A stretch of DNA of 64,000 bases, taken from positions 94,298,804 through 94,362,803 of the forward strand of contig OX457025.1 of NCBI GenBank assembly GCA_949752745.1, written 5' to 3'. A model generated the notes under the pieces. The model worked only from the letters and a program-made list of their open reading frames with translations. It was not told the DNA's origin and made no database searches. Both the position numbers and the translations under genes were made by a program. Every line of letters begins with the position of its first letter. Position 1 is the first letter of the stretch. The stretch comes from Protula sp. h YS-2021. Lineage: Eukaryota; Annelida; Polychaeta; Sabellida; Serpulidae. This document shows positions 57,670 to 64,000 of the stretch, piece after piece.

Positions 57670-59640
57670 ACATCATAGATCATTATAGATACAACTTGAC
57701 TACATGATAAAATCAGAATCCAGGTATTAGTCTAGTTTTGTCCAGATTTGTCCAGAAAACCCCTTTCTTCTAGGTTTTCCAAGTTTTCTTTCATTGTCTT
57801 GAAGAAATTCCTTTTGCGCTGGGAGAAACTTAACTCTTCCAGGCCCCAAGGGCAAGTATGTCACAGTAGTTTGTCCCAAACTGCCACGTTGTTTCTATAT
57901 CTTGACTGACAATCTGGAGTCTGCGTTAGTTTGTCTTTATTTTCAGATATCCTTACTTTCCGATAGATTCAGTCTAGTCGGGAGATTATATTTTATCGTT
58001 TCATAGTGCATTCACGAACCGTGACTTATTTGAGTGACTCCAAACCATCTGCAACCAGCTGAGAAGATAGGCAGGAAGAATACGGGTCAAAATGGCCAAA
58101 ACGCCCAAAACGTCTCCAGCCATCATGTCCCTAAAGAATGCAAAGGGGGTCAGAATGAATTATATACATTTATAGATTACATGAATTTCATTCAAATTTT
58201 AATTAATGCAGCTTATCCTTCAAATATGCTGCAAGTCACTAGCTTGTAAAATCGCTCTGAACTATGCCATCGTGTTTGATTGCATGTACTGTCAAATCTC
58301 CTCACTCTGCGCATCCAGTTTAAGCAAAATGTGGCGTTAAAACAAGTATATGACAAACAAAGCTGAACTTTTGTTGTTTTGTTGTAGAAGCGTTGTGTTG
58401 AAGTCTAAGAGTGCTTTAATAATTCGTTCTTGTTCTGAGAAGAAGTAATAAGTTCTCTTCTTTTAGTTTCAGCTCTTTCTTTGAGTTTCAAATCCAACTT
58501 CATTCACTTTTCTATTTTCCTTTTCTATTAAATCAGTCGCATTTATTCTATTTTCAATATCCTCAGTTCATATTTGAAAACAGTATTTAGTTACCTAGTG
58601 TTTTCTTAAATCTCTCATTTTTTCAAATACAAAGGTTTCAGTTAGAAGATTATAGTTTGCTTTGAGCATAATGATAATTTTGCAAGACTCTCAGTCTCGA
58701 ATCAACACCATGGCAAATGTTACAGAAACGGCCCTGATTTCAAATGATTTCAGTCGGAACCTTAAACTATCGTCTGGTTGCATTCTAAAGTACAGGGAGT
58801 TTTGTTTGTGCGACTATGCAACTCCTTTCATGGAAAACGATGGCCTCAGAAATCTGCTTTTTCTACTGTTTCCCAATAGAAAGAGCGTGGAATTTGATAA
58901 ACTTTTAATGCGACATCAGCGGTATTTTAATAGTATATACTTTTAAAATTTGCACTGTTTTTAGCTACAAGGCGATAACCACACTTTTCGCGACCTGTTG
59001 AACGTTACCTTTTGCTGTTGTTCTTCCAGATTTCAAGCTTATTACATTGTAAGATATCCAATAGGTTCATTATGTTCCACGCCTGTTGACACGATTGCAC
59101 GAATACTTGAACAAATAATAAGCAAAAATAGAATCTCAAATAAAACTTGGAGAGCTCAGATTTAATAAACACTCCTTCACCTGTTGCCAATATTTTACAA
59201 TTTAAATGCCATTCTAATAAGGTCTTCTGTAATCACAGTCTCTATGGAATTTCACGTTTAAAAATAATTTCCTAAGGGAATTGTTTAATCACGATTTTAT
59301 TAGATTCTACATGTTGATATACAAGATTTGAATATTTAGCAATGAAAGAAATTGTACAACAAATTGTTTTTTCTAAATGCAGTTGTCTTCTAAAAGATGT
59401 GTATCTTCAAATCATGTTTTGGCTGTATGACGTAGGCGAGAGTCTCAACAGAGTTTGTAAAGGCTGCTCATGTTCTTCAAATACATACAAGACATTGAAA
59501 ATGGATAATACAAACCATAGCCAGCAAACTAAAACAAATCGCTTCATATTCTTTTCATAAAGTTTTTTTTATTTTCTTCTCAAATAAAAAGTACATATTA
59601 TGACATATTCGATATTTTGAAAGAATCACAACATGAACAA
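57670..59640. other. Intergenic between the two transporter copies; no gene supported
   Basis: AT-rich. A + strand frame at 58662-58946 (94 codons, SIMIILQDSQSRINTMANV...) has no recognisable domain and no paired splice evidence. No second exon set between copy A and copy B was found. Confidence 0.4.
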
Positions 59641-59644
59641 ATCC

Positions 59645-60765
59645 GCCAGTTATCTGTATGTTACAGGCAAACTTTCAAATGAGACATATTACAAAATGCC
59701 AGAACTTTGTAAACGTCCTAAAATTTTTAGCCACTTTGTAAATTGTCTGGTTTTGAAGCGGCAAAGTTTGACAGTTTTCCCGAAATCGTGCTCATTTCGG
59801 ATTGTAACAGGAATGTCTAATTTGTCGTTTTATCGCTCATGTATTAGTTAAATAACTAACTGTTTTCCTTAAACTCGATTACAAAGCCATGTCTCAGTTA
59901 TGGATAGTGAAACTTCTTAACTTAGACAAAAATATCATGTATGAAAAGAATGATTGCAATTATTTATCTTATGGTCGAGAGCCATGTTTAAACTTCTATA
60001 ACTACGCTGTAGTAATGGGGCGGTTGTAATATGGCATCACTTTGCTCTAGATTGCAACTGAAATATTATGCTTGAATATACATTTCACTCTAATTCAAAG
60101 GTCATGTCCATCATTATTCGCAGCGCAATACGTTAAAGCACTGAGTGATATTTTTATATTTATTTCTTATCTTCTCTTCTCAAAGGTATAAATTTAGGAA
60201 TTTAACCTAATTTTGCAAAGAAAATTTAGATTATGTGTTTTTCGGAAACAAGTAATTTCTTTAATATAGTTCTTTTATTTTTAAATTATTAATTTATTAA
60301 TTTATTTTTATTTTGGGCTAAGGTCGCTCAATTTTATTTTGACTGAATATTTAAATAATATTTGTTCTTTAATTAGATTCTTGCTCTTTTCTCACATGAC
60401 CAGGAACCTAATTGGTAAAACAATTCTTATAGAAATGACCCTATGTTTGCAACGTACGTCAAAACTTGATGCAACGTTTATTACAGGGTTGATCCAGGTT
60501 ATATGCTTTCTTCCTTGTTTCGTTGTTATAAAAAGTAAGTCAACACACAATAGGCTATTTAAGTATTATATATAACAAATGCAAAAATTATTGCTTCTGT
60601 TAACATTACAGTGTATACCTCATTTCAGACAACCTGTTCAAATTTAGGAGCCTTAAAATGAGGTATTTTGCAAAGTGGCTGAATTTCAGGCACTTTACAA
60701 AATGGCTGAAGGAACCAAGCACCTTGTATACTGCCTGTAACATATACATGAAGTTACGTGAATGG
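59645..60765. repeat. Inverted pair of a ~110-bp repeat (arms ~59645-59770 and ~60640-60765)
   Basis: 'tatgttacaggca' (left) pairs with the inverted 'tgcctgtaacata' (right). The phrases 'agccactttgtaaa' and 'aaaatgccagaactttg' have imperfect inverted partners ('tttgcaaagtggct', 'cactttacaaaatggct'). It could be the ends of a ~1.1-kb element or two inverted copies of one repeat. Confidence 0.45.
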
Positions 60766-60848
60766 AATAATCTCTTCAGAAACACACCCTCAAAAACAAA
60801 ACGACAAAATTTTCTTTGGTTTAATTTAGCCAAAAAGTATCTGATCTC

Positions 60849-62954
60849 TCACTTATTCTCTACTTTATTATCGTTGTTCCCATCTGTAGCATCTTGATGT
60901 GCTGCATTTAATAATTTGCTTAGAGAACTGTTGTTTTTCTCGCGTTTTTTCTGTGCACTTTTATATCTGTCGCCCATTGAATGGGATATTATTTGCAGAG
61001 GTATAAATACTAAAGTTAAGGATACACCCATAGCAAAACAAAAATACAGTATGGCTTGGGACCCATAGTTCTGGAAGATGTTGCCAGCTATAAATAAACC
61101 TGTAAAACCACCGAGCCCAGTGCCTATATCTATTATGGCTACCACAGCCCCAGTAACTTCAATGTATCTGTCGGCCCAAGCCATAACTGAAGGATAGGTT
61201 GGTGCAGTGAATATCACTAAAGTGCATGAGATAATCCATAAAGCTTTGTCACTTTGAACACCATAAGAATGCCAACATCGTTTGTAAGACAAATGAAGCC
61301 ACTATTTCAACACACAAAACAATTTGGATACTAATCCACTTCGACATTCCTGTACATATTCCTCTACTAACAGTTCCCAAGAAACTATACGTAGTCAGTA
61401 ATAGTGCTGAGACAGTTTTATCCATGTTTCTGCCTTTGTTTGCTATAGCAAACAAAAATGTAAGGAGTGGCTTATCCCGCCCATTTATAAAAATGTACAA
61501 CAGTAATAAAGATGCTACAAAATAAAGTCCGAAACAAAAGTTTCCATTAGTACAGGTCGATGGATTAAGCATGGTTCTAAGTGAAGGTTTTTTATTTGAA
61601 TTTGATAATGGATAAGAAGAACCTATCATGTGAAATATCAAAAATATTGCTCCCATAATTATGGACCAAATCCCAAAAATTCCGTACGGTATTCTCACAC
61701 GAGTAAACATATTACTTTGGTTTGAGCCATTACCATAGTTAGTTATAATGTTCGAAATATCACTGCTATTGTACTTTGCCTCTGACAGAAATGGAGCAGC
61801 AAGAAGAGGTCCAAGTGAAGTTCCTAGTGAGAACGATGTGTGAAGTGCAAGGACAGGTGTTGCCGCCGCCGCACCCCAAAGTGCAATTGTTATTGAACTA
61901 CAAACTTCAGAACAACGATACATTTATTCCTGAGGCTTATTATCCTGCAGATTTCTTAAGGTAATATAATAGATTTTTATGAAATAAGCTTGATCAGTTT
62001 GGAATTAATTTAATCTGCTTTTTTCAAATCTCTATATTACTTGAAAGTGTCTGGAATTAAAATTAGCACTTTGATTTTATAATTCTTACCAACATTTAGT
62101 GATCCATGACTAATTCCATTTACAACAAATAGTGCACCCATGAAAGTTAGATTTGGAGACCATGGCACAGCTAGTAGAGAACACCCTCCAGCTAAAGAAA
62201 TAATAGCTAAGAAAAGGTCCGCCTTTTCCCGAAATCGGTCTGAGATTGAGGCTCCAATGAATGAACCACATGTTAGGCCTAGGGACTTAACAGTTGCAGC
62301 TCTGTTAAACTCGTCATATGTACATTGGTAAAGGCTAACCATATTGACATTGCTAGTATTAACAACACCAGTCCATAAACCCTGAGAAAGATATATTTAT
62401 TAGAAATGAGTTAAAATACAGAATTCAAAGAATTAAAATTGATACAGTTTAACTTGTATTAAACACTTGAAACATAATTGTGTGAGAATTAGTTTTTAAG
62501 TAAATTAGTAATAAAATCATTAATTTTAGGGTTGGAAAGTAAAATTGAAAACAATATAAACACATATTTTATTTTATATCATGCCTTCTCTTACGATTGC
62601 GACATTAGATGCCCAAAACTTTTTCATAGGAGATATGCTAAGGCATTCTATGGCATTTAACGCATAATATTTGTTTGCAGAAGAAATTATGCATTTTAGG
62701 TGCATATAACAACAAATGGAATACAATATATCGATAAACACAAATAGCAATCAATATCACATAAAACAAATATAAAATCTCACCATTCCCAAGTAAATTC
62801 CTAGCATGAAAACAGTTTTCAACAAACGTAGTGTTTTTGTTATAGGCATATCAAGAATGACCACGGTATCTCCATCTTTCGCGTGACATATGTCATGGCC
62901 TGCGATGTCTTTCGGTACCACAACCCGATCGAACATTGAATCTGTCTTTTCCAT
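60849..62954 (-). CDS. MFSD4B: MFSD4B/NaGLT1-like sugar transporter, copy B (one frameshift)
   Basis: Paralogue of the gene at 54964-56680. Exons: 62784-62954, 62090-62381 (292 bp, exactly as in copy A) and 60849-61904, with the same phases; about 505 residues. The N-terminal cytosolic stretch is longer (MEKTDSMFDRVVVPKDIAG...) before the shared LRLLKTVFMLGIYLG. Conserved blocks: GSFIGASISDRFREK (MFS motif A), ALHTSFSLGTSLGPLLAAPF, RIPYGIFGIW, LNPSTCTNGNFCFG and SVMAWADRYIEVTGA. The lumenal/external loop has several Asn-X-Ser/Thr sites (e.g. KYNSSD). One extra base near 61267 (ttcttatgg against ttctatgg in copy A) shifts the frame before YGVQSDKALW. The C-terminal tail is charged (KVENK). Substrate unknown. 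Confidence 0.7.
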
Positions 62955-63157
62955 GTCAGTTTTAAAGTAGTTTATTCACTTGTCAAACAATGGTATCCAA
63001 TTAAACCTAAATTGACACATCATTTGAAAACTTTTTTGCCCTTTTATAAAGCTGATTGAAACATAAATGTTATACTCAGACATTAAAATTAACAAACTGT
63101 TTTGGAATATCAATTACTATTTAAGTGATGCAAACAGAAAAAAGAGTACTTACTTAC

Positions 63158-63180
63158 CTTTTGATTAAAACCATCTGCTT
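63158..63180 (-). other. Probable non-coding first exon donor, copy B
   Basis: Minus strand aatcaaaag|gtaagtaagt is a near-consensus donor, 204 bp upstream of the Met of copy B, with an equivalent upstream of copy A. No AG|exon acceptor could be chosen with certainty before the Met. Confidence 0.4.
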
Positions 63181-64000
63181 AAAATGAATATTGAACTAGT
63201 AAATAAAAACAATTCATCAGCCTTAAAATCAGCGAACAAGTGGAAATACAACTAACATTTGTTCTATATATATGCAAGGTACATGTATGCAGGTTAAAGT
63301 GCAATTTTATTTTTTCAGTGTTATATACTGTGTTAGGCCAGCTAACGTCGGCTAAATCCTTCAACAGTACACAACTTAGCATGTTAGGACAGATAACACA
63401 GATCGCACAAAGGGTAAATAACTTAAAACTGCAACATTATATGCGGAACATTCAATGTTCTTTCTGCTTCTATTCAGAATACTGTTTCCGTTTATAAAAT
63501 TCGCATTTTACAGCTGTATTTAACTTACAATACTTTGAATATAGATTTTAGCAGCCGTGTTTGTCTGTGTAAAACAGTATTCCTGAAGGAGAAAGTTGAT
63601 AAGAGAGAAAGCCTATATGAGTTTCAGCCTGCTACACGATGCTCTTAGCTTCAGAGCTGAACTATGCTAAAATACGTTTTGAGTACACTTGAGCATTCTG
63701 CAACAAAGAACACAAAGGAAAGCGTTTTTCATTGTGGTACTTTATAATATATAAAGTACCTTTTTATAGACGGCCTTGTCTACAAATTTTTGTTGAAGAA
63801 AGTATTGAAATTTGCTGAGATTTAAAAGTATTACTATACGTTTACAATTCCACTACCTGAACGACATTCCCGGATTAATTTGAAAAGCGGATCCCAACCC
63901 AATATGACTTTGGTTACGTTGTTATAGTTTTCATTTTTAGCATAGCATTAATTGAATACCGGGAGAAATGTATTTAATATCCATTGTTGAAAGTGACGCA
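63181..64000. other. Upstream flank of copy B; nothing recognised
   Basis: AT-rich. A short dyad 'tactttataatatataaagta' lies at about 63740-63760. No coding similarity; the promoter of copy B may lie here, but no element can be named. Confidence 0.35.

Noticed and set aside
58662..58946. 94-codon + strand frame between the transporter genes
   Set aside because: No recognisable domain or paralogue, and it lies in AT-rich intergenic DNA; length alone is not enough.

Overview
The window is eukaryotic nuclear DNA from an invertebrate animal. Host genes are split by spliceosomal introns with GT-AG borders and mostly AT-rich introns. There are no operons, bacterial ribosome-binding sites, rRNA, tRNA or CRISPR. 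The catalase and proteasome exons look bilaterian, and the abundant gtccgtccgtc-type, pogo-like, hAT, Ty3/gypsy and DIRS repeats suggest a marine lophotrochozoan, most likely a mollusc. That assignment is an inference.

Layout. 1-0.9 kb: a decayed integrase-family fragment and hairpin repeats. 1.35-9.07 kb (+): catalase, eleven visible exons; the first exon, about 22 codons, is missing or lies left of the window. 9.1-13.8 kb: intergenic, with small TA-flanked MITEs, a GC-rich tandem repeat and a decayed pogo-like copy. 13.86-18.09 kb (-): proteasome subunit alpha type-1 (PSMA1), eight exons, convergent with catalase; only the Met-coding first exon is not located. 18.37-19.18 kb: a pogo/Tigger-like transposon remnant with TA target duplications. 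20.1-20.9 kb: a MITE with ~140-bp inverted repeats.

21.6-28.1 kb: a 6.5-kb unit bounded by 13-bp inverted repeats and a 6-bp target duplication. It holds satellite-like arrays and no recognisable transposase. 28.5-29.7 kb: two more inverted-repeat elements. 31.1-33.2 kb: two Ty3/gypsy LTRs in inverted orientation. 32.3-40.4 kb: a degenerate Ty3/gypsy copy, followed directly by a second, more decayed copy (40.4-50.0 kb). The second copy is interrupted by a 3.57-kb hAT transposon (44.96-48.53 kb) with a perfect 8-bp target duplication. 50.1-53.8 kb: a DIRS-like tyrosine-recombinase retroelement remnant.

54.9-63.2 kb (-): two tandem paralogues of an MFSD4B/NaGLT1-like major-facilitator sugar transporter. 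They share the same three-exon structure and a probable non-coding first exon. Each carries one single-base frameshift, so either both are damaged or the consensus has indel errors. Between them lie a long (TA)n tract, a (TG)n tract and an inverted repeat pair.

The host genes are functionally unrelated: peroxisomal H2O2 removal, 20S proteasome core, and membrane transport. The 18-54 kb interval is essentially nested mobile DNA. The most unusual features are the satellite-filled terminal-inverted-repeat unit, the catalase splice donor that is the first unit of a minisatellite, and a small Cys-rich leader ORF seen in both gypsy copies.
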